Below are positions 1-5,269 of a stretch of 5,414 nucleotides of DNA, piece by piece (position 1 is the first letter of the stretch; each line of letters starts with the position of its first letter). Where the stretch lies: positions 1-5,414 of the forward strand of contig CABJAS010000014.1 in NCBI GenBank assembly GCA_902363625.1, read 5' to 3'. Made by a program: the position numbers and the translations under genes. Under the pieces are notes generated by a model that was not told the DNA's origin, searched no databases, and was given only the letters and a program-made list of their open reading frames with translations. The stretch is from Clostridiaceae bacterium. Lineage in GTDB: Bacteria > Bacillota_I > Bacilli_A > Erysipelotrichales > Coprobacillaceae.

Positions 1-4
1 TTAA

Positions 5-35
5 ATTATACCATTTTAAGCAAAAAAAGTATCAA
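5..35 (-). promoter_or_regulatory. Putative promoter for a gene beyond the left edge
   Basis: On the minus strand a perfect -10 TATAAT (5-10) is preceded by TGG (11-13), giving an extended -10. A possible -35 TTGATA lies at 30-35 with a 19-base spacer, longer than ideal. It follows directly after the surface-gene terminator and would fire off the left edge. The gene it would serve is not in the window. Confidence 0.45.
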
Positions 36-65
36 AAAAAGAGGAAGTAACATTAAGATGTAAAT

Positions 66-107
66 ACAAAAAGACTGTTGACATCTTTACTTAGTTGTCA
101 ACAGTCT
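66..107 (-). terminator. Rho-independent terminator of the surface-protein gene
   Basis: Perfect 12-bp arms AGACTGTTGACA (72-83) and TGTCAACAGTCT (96-107) enclose a 12-base loop. On the minus strand the stem is followed by a T-run complementary to the A-run at 68-72. It lies about 30 bases after the stop codon of the surface gene. Confidence 0.85.
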
Positions 108-108
108 G

Positions 109-138
109 AGTGGTATAACAGAAATCTGTTATGCCACT
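109..138. terminator. Second hairpin overlapping the surface-gene stop codon
   Basis: Arms 109-122 and 125-138 pair over 14 positions with one irregular pair (114 with 133). That pair is a U-G wobble in plus-strand RNA but an A-C mismatch in minus-strand RNA. The plus-strand side is followed by a T-rich ATTTTACTTTA. The hairpin could therefore stop plus-strand readthrough, or act as a 3'-end stabiliser for the minus-strand message. The structure is clear; its role is uncertain. Confidence 0.5.
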
Positions 139-2758
139 ATTTTACTTTATCCAAATGCTTTTTAGAACTTACCAGAAGCATTCCCAAGATGACAATCGAT
201 CCAATACAAAGCGCAATGTAACCCTTATACTCGATTTGATCCCCGGTATCAATGGAAGAAGGAAGTGTTTCTTCCACTTTTTTTACAGTCATCTGATCAA
301 TTGTCTTAGGTGTATTATTTTCTATAATCGTTGTCGAATCGCCTTCTCCACTTGGATGAGGAATATCTTCCTCATCGCCTGGCTGTGGCGGTATCAACGG
401 CTGCTCAGCTTTTGGTACATCATAGATTAATGTATAGATTGAAAAACGGTCAGTTTCAAAAGTGATGGTCGCCTCATCATCATCTAAATCTTTAAGAATA
501 TCTGTCGTGATCGTTCCATCCTCATTCACATGGCTGCGAATGACCGCAAATTCGCGTCCGTCGCTTTGATCTAAATATGCCTGTGGAATCATGATCGTAA
601 TTCTGATAGGTTTGTGGGTTTGATGGATTGAAGAAATTGCTCCCGCTACATTTTTAGAAAAAGTCAGATCGAGACTTAATAATACATTTTCTTCATCAAT
701 AACTGTTTTTAATCCTTGGACAATCGGATTAGGGATTCTAGCGACTTCTTCCATTTTAAGATTAAATTCCACATTCTTGCCATCTGCTACAATGGCTTTA
801 TCTTCTTCTGTTAATAAATCTGCCGCTAAGTTCTGATCTAAATGAACCTGAAGGTCTGGAAGTTTACTATTATTCCCTTTCTCCACTTCAACCTGTTCCT
901 TAATATTGCCCGGTATTTTTCTGAATGTGACTTCAATATTATGATTTTCTCTGACACTTGTAAAGGTGTATGAATTTTCAGTTATATCATAAGGCTGACC
1001 ATCAATGACCACACCAATAACCTCATATTCATTGTCAGGCACCCATTGTATAGTAGACGTTCCATTTTTATTAACACTTTGTGTTTCCGTAATCTTTCCA
1101 CCACTGCTTGCTTTCGTTTCAATCGTATAAATCATCTGCCCCACTTTCCAAACAGACTGATTTTCCTCTATCACATAATCTAATTTACCATTCTTTAACA
1201 AGAAAGTGTTTTCCATGTCCACAATATCATCACAATAAACTAACGGTGCCCCTACTGCCAGATCATCATTCGCAATCAAAAGGGTAGGACTATCCAATGT
1301 TTTGCCCATCATCATGGAAGCATGCAGCGGTGCATTCAGCGTGATCGAATCAAAGCTAGCAAGGGACTGCAATGTTATCTCATCATCAAGCATTAGATCA
1401 GCATTTCCGCTTAGACTTAGGGGATTTCCATTGTTTTCTCCTCCGCCCCAAATATTCTCCAAAGCACATCCCTGAACCCTAATTTGAGTATCTAATAGGT
1501 TGATGGCATTAGCATCGGCTCCGCTTCCTCCGCCAATAATTGTGGAATAATAAGTGCTGCCATTAAAGCTATTTCCTGTTAATTGATGATAATAGGCATT
1601 TGCCGAAGTCACAGTTGCATTTCCGCCATTATAGGACTCTCCTCCACTGTAGATTGTTCCGGCAGTGCTGGAATTGCCAATGTCCATAGCAACATGTCCT
1701 ACTGTAGCGTTTGATCCTGCTCCGCTGGCTGATCCGCCACCATAGATTCCTGCTGCCACAATATTCCCAAATTGTGTATCAGCTGGTATCACTGAATCTT
1801 GAATACTCAGACTAGTCGAATTGGTGTTCGCTGAGCCCCCGCTGCTTGCAGTCCCTCCGGCACGAATATAGCCATATATATTACTGCAATTATTTAATGA
1901 TAAAGCGACCTGATTTGCATTCGCGATGCCTTGACTTGCCTGTCCGCCTCCCTGAAGAATCATAATCTCGGTATTATTATAAATATTGGCTGTTACCAAA
2001 TTTACATTTGCCTGTGCATTCCCGGAAGCATAGCCACCACCGTAAACCTCACGAATATCAGCATAATCCACGTTCAATGTGGCATTTCCATTAACATCCG
2101 CATTGGCATAGCCTACGGCTCCACTTCCTGATACAGCACTGCCACCTCCACGGATCGAATAGGTTCTGTCTGTCACATAGCCGTTGGTGCTGCCTGTTTG
2201 TGCAATTGCCTGATAAGCTCCATTTGTGTAAGCATGTCCGCCACATGTAATATTACCATGATTAGTGGAAGGTGTTGCAGTTACCTCAACCTTTACAGAA
2301 CCAGTTACATTTGCTTGGGCATTACCCTTTTGTGCATAGGCGTATCCGCCACCGTAAATAGTACCGCCATTTGTGTTACCTATGACCCGTATCACAACAT
2401 TCCCATTCACATCAGCGTTTCCCGTACCATCACTATAACCACCACCGTGAATCGTTCCTACATTAACGTTTTCTATGATTATTTCAATATTACTGTTGAC
2501 TGTACTGTTTTTACTTCCCCCGTAAATGGTTGAAAGGCTGACTTCTGTATCCAACAATTTTGTTTCCCCATTAAGATTGTAAATATAATTTTTTCCATCA
2601 CTATCTTTTTTCAATCGAAAAGAGGTTCCACTGGCATAAATCGTACTGCCCTCAACAGTTATTCCTGTATCATTCGCATATACAGGTACTTGTATAAGAG
2701 CGAACAGCATACTGGTTATTAAAATAACTGCAATTCCCCACCGACGAAACCATTTCAT
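137..2758 (-). CDS. Wall-anchored surface protein with glycine-turn repeats (putative beta-solenoid adhesin)
   Basis: Predicted 873-residue exported protein. Residues 1-28 form a signal peptide (Lys/Arg start, hydrophobic 8-25, probable cleavage after VYA). Residues 78-440 carry about 12 repeats, each opening with I-x-G-G-G or a variant, at intervals of 25-40 residues, followed by an Asn/Ala motif and short alternating strands; this suggests a beta-solenoid. Residues 541-613 look like a divergent InlB B-type repeat (GGKI, VVIDGQPY, NHNIEVTF). Residues 614-780 are a beta-rich stalk domain ending FSIYTLIYD, common in Bacillota surface proteins. Residues 781-830 are a Pro/acidic wall spacer. The tail has TGD at 838-840, a membrane helix at about 847-864 and a basic end, resembling a sortase signal without classical LPXTG. 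The start is supported by GGAGGT eight bases upstream. Substrate or ligand is unknown; adhesion is inferred only from architecture. It appears monocistronic, with its own promoter and terminator. Confidence 0.88.
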   Translation of the reverse strand: MKWFRRWGIAVILITSMLFALIQVPVYANDTGITVEGSTIYASGTSFRLKKDSDGKNYIYNLNGETKLLDTEVSLSTIYGGSKNSTVNSNIEIIIENVNVGTIHGGGYSDGTGNADVNGNVVIRVIGNTNGGTIYGGGYAYAQKGNAQANVTGSVKVEVTATPSTNHGNITCGGHAYTNGAYQAIAQTGSTNGYVTDRTYSIRGGGSAVSGSGAVGYANADVNGNATLNVDYADIREVYGGGYASGNAQANVNLVTANIYNNTEIMILQGGGQASQGIANANQVALSLNNCSNIYGYIRAGGTASSGGSANTNSTSLSIQDSVIPADTQFGNIVAAGIYGGGSASGAGSNATVGHVAMDIGNSSTAGTIYSGGESYNGGNATVTSANAYYHQLTGNSFNGSTYYSTIIGGGSGADANAINLLDTQIRVQGCALENIWGGGENNGNPLSLSGNADLMLDDEITLQSLASFDSITLNAPLHASMMMGKTLDSPTLLIANDDLAVGAPLVYCDDIVDMENTFLLKNGKLDYVIEENQSVWKVGQMIYTIETKASSGGKITETQSVNKNGTSTIQWVPDNEYEVIGVVIDGQPYDITENSYTFTSVRENHNIEVTFRKIPGNIKEQVEVEKGNNSKLPDLQVHLDQNLAADLLTEEDKAIVADGKNVEFNLKMEEVARIPNPIVQGLKTVIDEENVLLSLDLTFSKNVAGAISSIHQTHKPIRITIMIPQAYLDQSDGREFAVIRSHVNEDGTITTDILKDLDDDEATITFETDRFSIYTLIYDVPKAEQPLIPPQPGDEEDIPHPSGEGDSTTIIENNTPKTIDQMTVKKVEETLPSSIDTGDQIEYKGYIALCIGSIVILGMLLVSSKKHLDKVK
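920..1138 (-). other. Divergent InlB B-repeat-like domain within the surface protein
   Basis: Residues 541-613 match the usual pattern of this small beta domain: an I-x-T-x-A-S-S-G-G-K-I opening, a W-V-P-D-x-x-Y-E-V core, V-x-I-D-G, then Y-T-F-x-x-V-x-x-x-H-x-I-x-V-x-F. Such domains occur as spacers in Gram-positive surface proteins. Recognition is by eye, without a profile search. Confidence 0.65.
1439..2527 (-). repeat. Twelve-unit glycine-turn protein repeat region
   Basis: This is the part of the surface gene encoding residues 78-440. Gly patches begin at residues 78, 103, 134, 170, 202, 238, 268, 298, 338, 369, 407 and 436. The best units read I-Y-G-G-G-x-A, then a Gly/Ser/Ala loop, then N-A-x-V and a short strand. 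At DNA level the units share only the Gly-codon core (CCGCCACC-like on the plus strand), so the repeats are old and diverged rather than recently duplicated. Confidence 0.75.
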
Positions 2759-2766
2759 AATCTCAC

Positions 2767-2772
2767 ACCTCC
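2767..2772 (-). promoter_or_regulatory. Strong ribosome binding site of the surface gene
   Basis: GGAGGT on the minus strand lies eight bases before the ATG at 2758. It is a near-perfect anti-16S match and fixes the start. Confidence 0.85.
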
Positions 2773-2815
2773 ATTATTACTTTAAATTTATGTTAGAAAT
2801 TCCCTATTTACTTTT

Positions 2816-2844
2816 ATTATATTCTGTAAATCTTTTTAATTCAA
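2816..2844 (-). promoter_or_regulatory. Promoter of the surface-protein gene
   Basis: On the minus strand, -35 TTGAAT (2839-2844) and a perfect -10 TATAAT (2816-2821) are separated by exactly 17 bases, close to the vegetative sigma consensus. Transcription would start near 2809, giving a leader of about 50 bases. Confidence 0.8.
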
Positions 2845-2845
2845 C

Positions 2846-2871
2846 GTCATTTTACCTATTACGGTCATTTT
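2846..2871 (-). repeat. Direct repeat AAAATGAC next to the surface-gene -35
   Basis: Two exact copies of AAAATGAC (minus strand; 2864-2871 and 2846-2853) lie 18 bases apart. The nearer copy ends one base from the -35 box. Position and spacing would suit an activator bound upstream of the promoter, but two 8-base copies in AT-rich DNA could be chance. Confidence 0.35.
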
Positions 2872-2899
2872 TTACACAATAAACTATTGACTTTATTCT

Positions 2900-2913
2900 A
2901 TTAATGCATTAAT
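2900..2913. promoter_or_regulatory. Perfect 14-bp palindrome, candidate operator
   Basis: ATTAATGCATTAAT reads identically on both strands. It lies about 55 bases upstream of the surface-gene -35 box, where a dimeric regulator could bind. No named regulator site is recognised. Confidence 0.4.
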
Positions 2914-2923
2914 GTAAATATAT

Positions 2924-2941
2924 AGTTAGTTTAAACTAACT
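2924..2941. promoter_or_regulatory. Perfect 18-bp palindrome, candidate operator
   Basis: AGTTAGTTTAAACTAACT is a perfect palindrome with no central spacer, so it is a better candidate for dimeric protein binding than for an RNA hairpin. It is centred 20 bases beyond the end of the 14-bp palindrome and upstream of the surface-gene promoter. Confidence 0.45.
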
Positions 2942-2995
2942 TTCTGTTTCTCTAATAATTTGCCATTATTATAGATCCAATATCTCTTTGAAACA

Positions 2996-3025
2996 GAAAA
3001 AAGCAAAGTGGCTAACCACTTTGCT
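2996..3025 (-). terminator. Distal rubrerythrin terminator
   Basis: Perfect 10-bp arms AGCAAAGTGG (3002-3011) and CCACTTTGCT (3016-3025) enclose a four-base loop. On the minus strand the stem runs into TTTTTT, making a classic intrinsic terminator. It is the second of two in tandem. Confidence 0.85.
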
Positions 3026-3032
3026 GATAAAG

Positions 3033-3065
3033 AAAAAGATCAAGTCCGCCAGACTTGATCTTTTT
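3033..3065. terminator. Proximal rubrerythrin terminator, symmetric
   Basis: Perfect 14-bp arms AAAAAGATCAAGTC (3033-3046) and GACTTGATCTTTTT (3052-3065) enclose a five-base loop. A-runs and T-runs flank it on either side, so it could terminate in both directions. It begins about 10 bases after the rubrerythrin stop. Confidence 0.88.
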
Positions 3066-3075
3066 TCATACATTT

Positions 3076-3624
3076 TTATTTTCCGAAATATCTTTCTAAT
3101 AATCCGGCAAAAGCTTTACCATGACGTGCTTCATCACGAGCCATTTCATGAACTGTATCATGAATTGCATCTAAGTTTTCTTCTTTAGCACGTTTAGCTA
3201 ATTCAACCTTACCTGCAGTTGCTCCATTTTCAGCGTCTACACGTAATTCAAGGTTTTTCTTAGTTGAGTTAGTTACACATTCACCTAATAATTCAGCGAA
3301 CTTTGAAGCATGTTCTGCTTCTTCCCAAGCTGCTTTTTCATAGTAAAGACCGATTTCTGGATATCCTTCTCTATGTGCAACTCTTGCCATTGCTAAGTAC
3401 ATACCGACTTCAGTGCATTCACCTTCAAAGTTAGCTCTTAATCCCATGATAATATCTTCAGGAGCCCCTTCAGCTACACCTAACACGTGTTCTGCAGCCC
3501 AAGTCATTTCTCCACTTTCTTGTTTTACGAACTTATCAGCTCCTACTTTACAAATAGGACATTGTTCCGGTGCTGAATCTCCTTCATGAACATATCCACA
3601 TACTGAACATACATATTTTGCCAT
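3076..3624 (-). CDS. rbr: Reverse rubrerythrin (N-terminal rubredoxin, C-terminal diiron domain)
   Basis: Predicted 182-residue cytoplasmic peroxidase that reduces hydrogen peroxide using electrons passed through the rubredoxin centre; related clostridial proteins act as NADH-linked peroxidases with partner oxidoreductases. The rubredoxin knuckles come first, Cys6-x2-Cys9 and Cys22-x2-Cys25, which is the reverse of classical rubrerythrin order. The ferritin-like four-helix part follows, with Glu69/Glu72, E102-x2-H105, Glu132 and E165-x2-H168 as likely iron ligands. The length fits the reverse type. The start at 3624 is chosen because GAGGAGG (3633-3639) lies eight bases upstream. A longer in-frame start at 3657 would translate through this ribosome site and has no site of its own. 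A promoter, a PerR/Fur-like box and two terminators make it a single-gene unit, probably induced by peroxide or oxygen. Confidence 0.95.
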   Translation of the reverse strand: MAKYVCSVCGYVHEGDSAPEQCPICKVGADKFVKQESGEMTWAAEHVLGVAEGAPEDIIMGLRANFEGECTEVGMYLAMARVAHREGYPEIGLYYEKAAWEEAEHASKFAELLGECVTNSTKKNLELRVDAENGATAGKVELAKRAKEENLDAIHDTVHEMARDEARHGKAFAGLLERYFGK

Positions 3625-3632
3625 TATTTTTT

Positions 3633-3639
3633 CCTCCTC
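3633..3639 (-). promoter_or_regulatory. Ribosome binding site deciding the rubrerythrin start
   Basis: GAGGAGG on the minus strand, eight bases before the ATG at 3624. It falls inside the alternative reading frame that opens at 3657, which argues against that longer start. Confidence 0.85.
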
Positions 3640-3645
3640 TTTATT

Positions 3646-3664
3646 AATAGTAATCATTACTATT
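3646..3664. promoter_or_regulatory. PerR/Fur-type box in the rubrerythrin leader
   Basis: AATAGTAAT-C-ATTACTATT is a perfect 9-1-9 inverted repeat. Its inner 7-1-7 part, TAGTAAT-C-ATTACTA, keeps the TAAT-N-ATTA core of the PerR consensus TTATAAT-N-ATTATAA and differs from it at two positions per half. It lies just downstream of the predicted start of transcription, where a bound repressor would block the polymerase. PerR control of rubrerythrin is known in clostridia. The structure is seen; the identity of the regulator is inferred. Confidence 0.65.
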
Positions 3665-3677
3665 TATTACATTTATT

Positions 3678-3705
3678 AGTATATCATAAATTTTTCAGAT
3701 GTAAA
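3678..3705 (-). promoter_or_regulatory. Rubrerythrin promoter with extended -10
   Basis: On the minus strand, -35 TTTACA (3700-3705), a 16-base spacer and -10 TATACT (3678-3683), preceded by TGA as an extended -10 element. Transcription would start near 3671, giving a leader of about 47 bases that contains the inverted repeat. Confidence 0.7.
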
Positions 3706-3721
3706 GCAAAAAGTAACATTT

Positions 3722-3762
3722 TTTTAAAAAAATAATAAGAGAAACACTGCCTCTTATTATTT
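3722..3762 (-). terminator. Terminator of the DUF975/ArsC-like unit
   Basis: Arms 3730-3741 (AAATAATAAGAG) and 3751-3762 form a perfect 12-bp but AT-rich stem with a nine-base loop, followed by a T-run on the minus strand. The stem includes the stop codon of the ArsC-like gene. It may be leaky because it holds only two G-C pairs. Confidence 0.65.
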
Positions 3763-4107
3763 AACGATCATTTCATATTCAGTTTCTTTAAATCCAACCA
3801 AAATTGCATCTTCTGTAATCAGCAGCGGACGTTTAATCAACATTCCATTAAGACTGAGCAGCTCACATGCCTCTTCCATTGTCAATTGGTCTACCTTTTC
3901 TTTTAGGTTCATTTCTTTATAAACATTACCGCTCGTATTAAAAAAGCGTTTGATTGGTAAGCCTGATCTTTCTATCCACTCTTTTAATTCGTTTGCAGTA
4001 GGTGTTTCTTCTACAATATGACGATCTGTAAAATCTACTGCATGACTCACTAAAAACTTCTTTGCTTTTTGACAAGTAGAGCATTTTGGGTATTCAATAA
4101 ATAACAT
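3757..4107 (-). CDS. YusI-like ArsC/Spx-family thioredoxin-fold protein
   Basis: Predicted 116-residue cytoplasmic protein of the ArsC/Spx superfamily. The N-terminal Y-P-K-C-S-T-C segment carries Cys9 and Cys12, a CxxC redox pair in the first strand-helix turn. R-F-F-N-T-S-G (54-60) and the I-K-R-P motif (91-94), with its conserved Arg and cis-Pro, are typical of the family. Length and motifs fit the B. subtilis YusI branch better than Spx, which is about 131 residues and binds RNA polymerase. True arsenate reductase activity is unproven, and no ars genes are nearby; a general thiol-redox role is more likely. It follows the DUF975 gene by 37 bases, with no clear promoter between, so the two are probably co-transcribed. 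The ribosome site is weak (GGTGAAAG), suggesting lower translation than its neighbours. Confidence 0.85.
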   Translation of the reverse strand: MLFIEYPKCSTCQKAKKFLVSHAVDFTDRHIVEETPTANELKEWIERSGLPIKRFFNTSGNVYKEMNLKEKVDQLTMEEACELLSLNGMLIKRPLLITEDAILVGFKETEYEMIVK

Positions 4108-4144
4108 ATTTCTTTCACCGGTCTAAAAATAGACTTCCTTTCAT

Positions 4145-4837
4145 TTATTTGTAAGTAATATAGTCTCTTTCACCACGCAATTCAAAGTAAAGCTGAGCAT
4201 AAGTCGCATCGAAATAGGGCTGAATAAAAAACAACAGCAGACCACCTAAAAAAGAGCCAACAAAACGCCAAAGAATAAAAGATAAATCCAAATAAAAAAT
4301 CTCCATCTTTCTTCCCATCGTCATTTCTTTAGATAGATTTAAAATCTCAGAGGTATCCATCGTTGGATCTTCAGCCAGCAGATAATCTACCATTCTATAC
4401 TGATACAGCTTAATAATCCCCGGAATGATAAAGAATAGTGTACATACAAAAACGATAATATCTCTCACAAACAATGTTTTAACAATATTAAAATAATGTC
4501 TGCCGCTAAAAGCATAAAATAAATCCCCTACAGAATCATAATTATCTCCTGTAAAATAACGAGCTTTCCCAACAATCAGCGGATTAAAAACAAATATACG
4601 CAAAATATAAACAACTATCCAAGTAATCAGCGAGAAAACAAGACCTGTAATAAACATCAGGAATCCACTAAAAGAAAAATGAATAACCTGAGTTGTATTC
4701 CAGTCAAAACGAATAGATAAAAATGTATCATTTCCACATATAATAAGGATAACCGCACAGATAATCGTTGCGAAAATATAATGACTTCTCAAAAAATCTT
4801 TAGCGTTATCTTTAAGTCGAATTCTATTTATTGGCAT
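4145..4837 (-). CDS. DUF975 family integral membrane protein
   Basis: Predicted 230-residue membrane protein of unknown function. Hydrophobic segments lie at about 21-35, 57-82, 123-142 and 183-206. Family hallmarks are visible: a G-K-A-R-Y-F segment near 90-95, I-P-G-I-I-K at 138-143 followed by Y-Q-Y-R-M, Y-L-L-A-E-D-P at 152-158, S-K-E-M-T-M-G-R-K at 169-177, D-L-S-F-I-L-W at 184-190 and a P-Y-x-x-A-T-Y-A-Q-L-Y-F ending. It is complete, and the length is normal for the family. The start is supported by AAGGAGGAA (4842-4850), six bases before the ATG. It is the first gene of a likely two-gene unit with the ArsC/Spx-like protein. No biochemical role for DUF975 is established to my knowledge, and none is proposed. 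Confidence 0.9.
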   Translation of the reverse strand: MPINRIRLKDNAKDFLRSHYIFATIICAVILIICGNDTFLSIRFDWNTTQVIHFSFSGFLMFITGLVFSLITWIVVYILRIFVFNPLIVGKARYFTGDNYDSVGDLFYAFSGRHYFNIVKTLFVRDIIVFVCTLFFIIPGIIKLYQYRMVDYLLAEDPTMDTSEILNLSKEMTMGRKMEIFYLDLSFILWRFVGSFLGGLLLFFIQPYFDATYAQLYFELRGERDYITYK

Positions 4838-4860
4838 AAAATTCCTCCTTCATATGCCCT

Positions 4861-4888
4861 ATTATACTATATTTTACAATCAGCACAA
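4861..4888 (-). promoter_or_regulatory. Probable promoter of the DUF975/ArsC-like unit
   Basis: On the minus strand a perfect -10 TATAAT (4861-4866) has a weak -35 candidate TTGTGC (4883-4888) at a 16-base spacing. The -35 starts only two bases after the T-run of the darA terminator, so terminator and promoter are back to back. The leader would be under 20 bases. Confidence 0.55.
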
Positions 4889-4920
4889 GAAAAAGAGCAT
4901 ATACGCTATGGTATATGCTC
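4889..4920 (-). terminator. Rho-independent terminator of darA
   Basis: Perfect 10-bp arms GAGCATATAC (4895-4904) and GTATATGCTC (4911-4920) enclose a six-base loop, with TTTTT following on the minus strand. It begins about 15 bases after the darA stop. Confidence 0.85.
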
Positions 4921-4935
4921 AATAGAAGTCTATTA

Positions 4936-5262
4936 TTAGAATTTTTTGAATTGATCAACATCAATTACAAAGATTGTAGCTCCCCCTACGACAACATCAA
5001 TCATAGTGGCTAAAGAAACTTCTGGTAAAGCTAAAGAGTTCATTGTAGGCATTTTTTCTACTCTCTGTTTAGCTTCTGACTTAATTAACTCAATAACAGC
5101 ATCTACTTTATCTTCATCTGTACCGATCAATAACGTAACGTTTCCCTTACTTAAGAAACCACCGGTAGAAGCCAATTTAGTGACATAATGTCCTGCTTTG
5201 TTAAGAGTAGAAGCAACAGCAGAGCTGTCATCCTTATTAACAATTGCGATAACGAGTTTCAT
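4936..5262 (-). CDS. darA: Cyclic di-AMP receptor DarA/PstA (PII-like)
   Basis: Predicted 108-residue cytoplasmic PII-like protein that forms trimers and binds c-di-AMP at subunit interfaces. The sequence follows S. aureus PstA and B. subtilis DarA (about 109 residues) almost end to end: M-K-L-V-I-A-I-V at the start, T-K-L-A-S-T-G-G-F-L at 28-37, K-G-N at 39-41, G47, V-G-G-A-T-I-F-V at 92-99 and D-x-F-x-x-F at the end. Thr28, Gly35, Phe36, Leu37, Asn41 and Gly47 sit where ligand contacts are reported in the family. The start at 5262 is chosen because AAGGGGG lies seven bases upstream; a longer in-frame start at 5316 lies upstream of the predicted promoter -10. In many Bacillota it sits between tmk and holB. 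Here its own terminator and a different downstream gene separate it from holB. Downstream targets of DarA remain poorly known. Confidence 0.95.
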   Translation of the reverse strand: MKLVIAIVNKDDSSAVASTLNKAGHYVTKLASTGGFLSKGNVTLLIGTDEDKVDAVIELIKSEAKQRVEKMPTMNSLALPEVSLATMIDVVVGGATIFVIDVDQFKKF

Positions 5263-5269
5263 AAATATT

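Larger units (their letters stand above)
2759..3075. other. Gene-free control region between rubrerythrin and the surface gene
   Basis: This 317-base stretch has no credible gene. Going leftward on the minus strand it holds two rubrerythrin terminators, a 10-bp inverted repeat (2941-2950 with 2990-2999) around a small AT hairpin, two perfect palindromes, a direct repeat, the surface-gene promoter and its ribosome site. A ten-codon minus-strand ORF opening at an ATG near 2869 lacks a ribosome site and was not called. Confidence 0.7.

Noticed and set aside
1..63. C-terminal tail of a plus-strand gene ending in TAA at 61-63
   Set aside because: The frame is open for 20 codons, but it is Lys/Ile-rich low-complexity sequence, a second frame is also open, and a minus-strand extended -10 lies in the same place.
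131..430. Plus-strand reading frame of 99 codons opposite the surface-protein C-terminus
   Set aside because: It begins inside the hairpin at the surface-gene stop, lacks a ribosome site and is fully antisense to a well-supported domain.
1439..2527. Recent tandem duplication or CRISPR-like DNA repeats
   Set aside because: Repetition is at protein level only; unit lengths vary from 25 to 40 residues and the DNA copies are strongly diverged.
2198..2533. Plus-strand reading frame of 111 codons opposite the surface-protein repeats
   Set aside because: It is antisense to the Gly/Ala/Asn-rich repeats, whose codon bias keeps this frame open. It has no ribosome site and no recognisable protein character. 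The same applies to 1931-2131.
2941..2999. Small invertible promoter element for phase variation of the surface gene
   Set aside because: The inverted repeats are only 10 bp and 39 bases apart, the best promoter lies outside them, and no recombinase gene is present. Typical invertons are larger.
2988..3188. Plus-strand reading frame across the rubrerythrin terminators
   Set aside because: It runs through two terminator hairpins and into antisense rubrerythrin, with no ribosome site.
3625..3657. Eleven-residue N-terminal extension of rubrerythrin from an ATG at 3657
   Set aside because: The extension would be encoded by the ribosome site itself and part of the PerR-like box, while the rubredoxin domain starts properly at the ATG at 3624.
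5006..5188. Plus-strand reading frame of 60 codons opposite darA
   Set aside because: It is a shadow of darA with no ribosome site or promoter.
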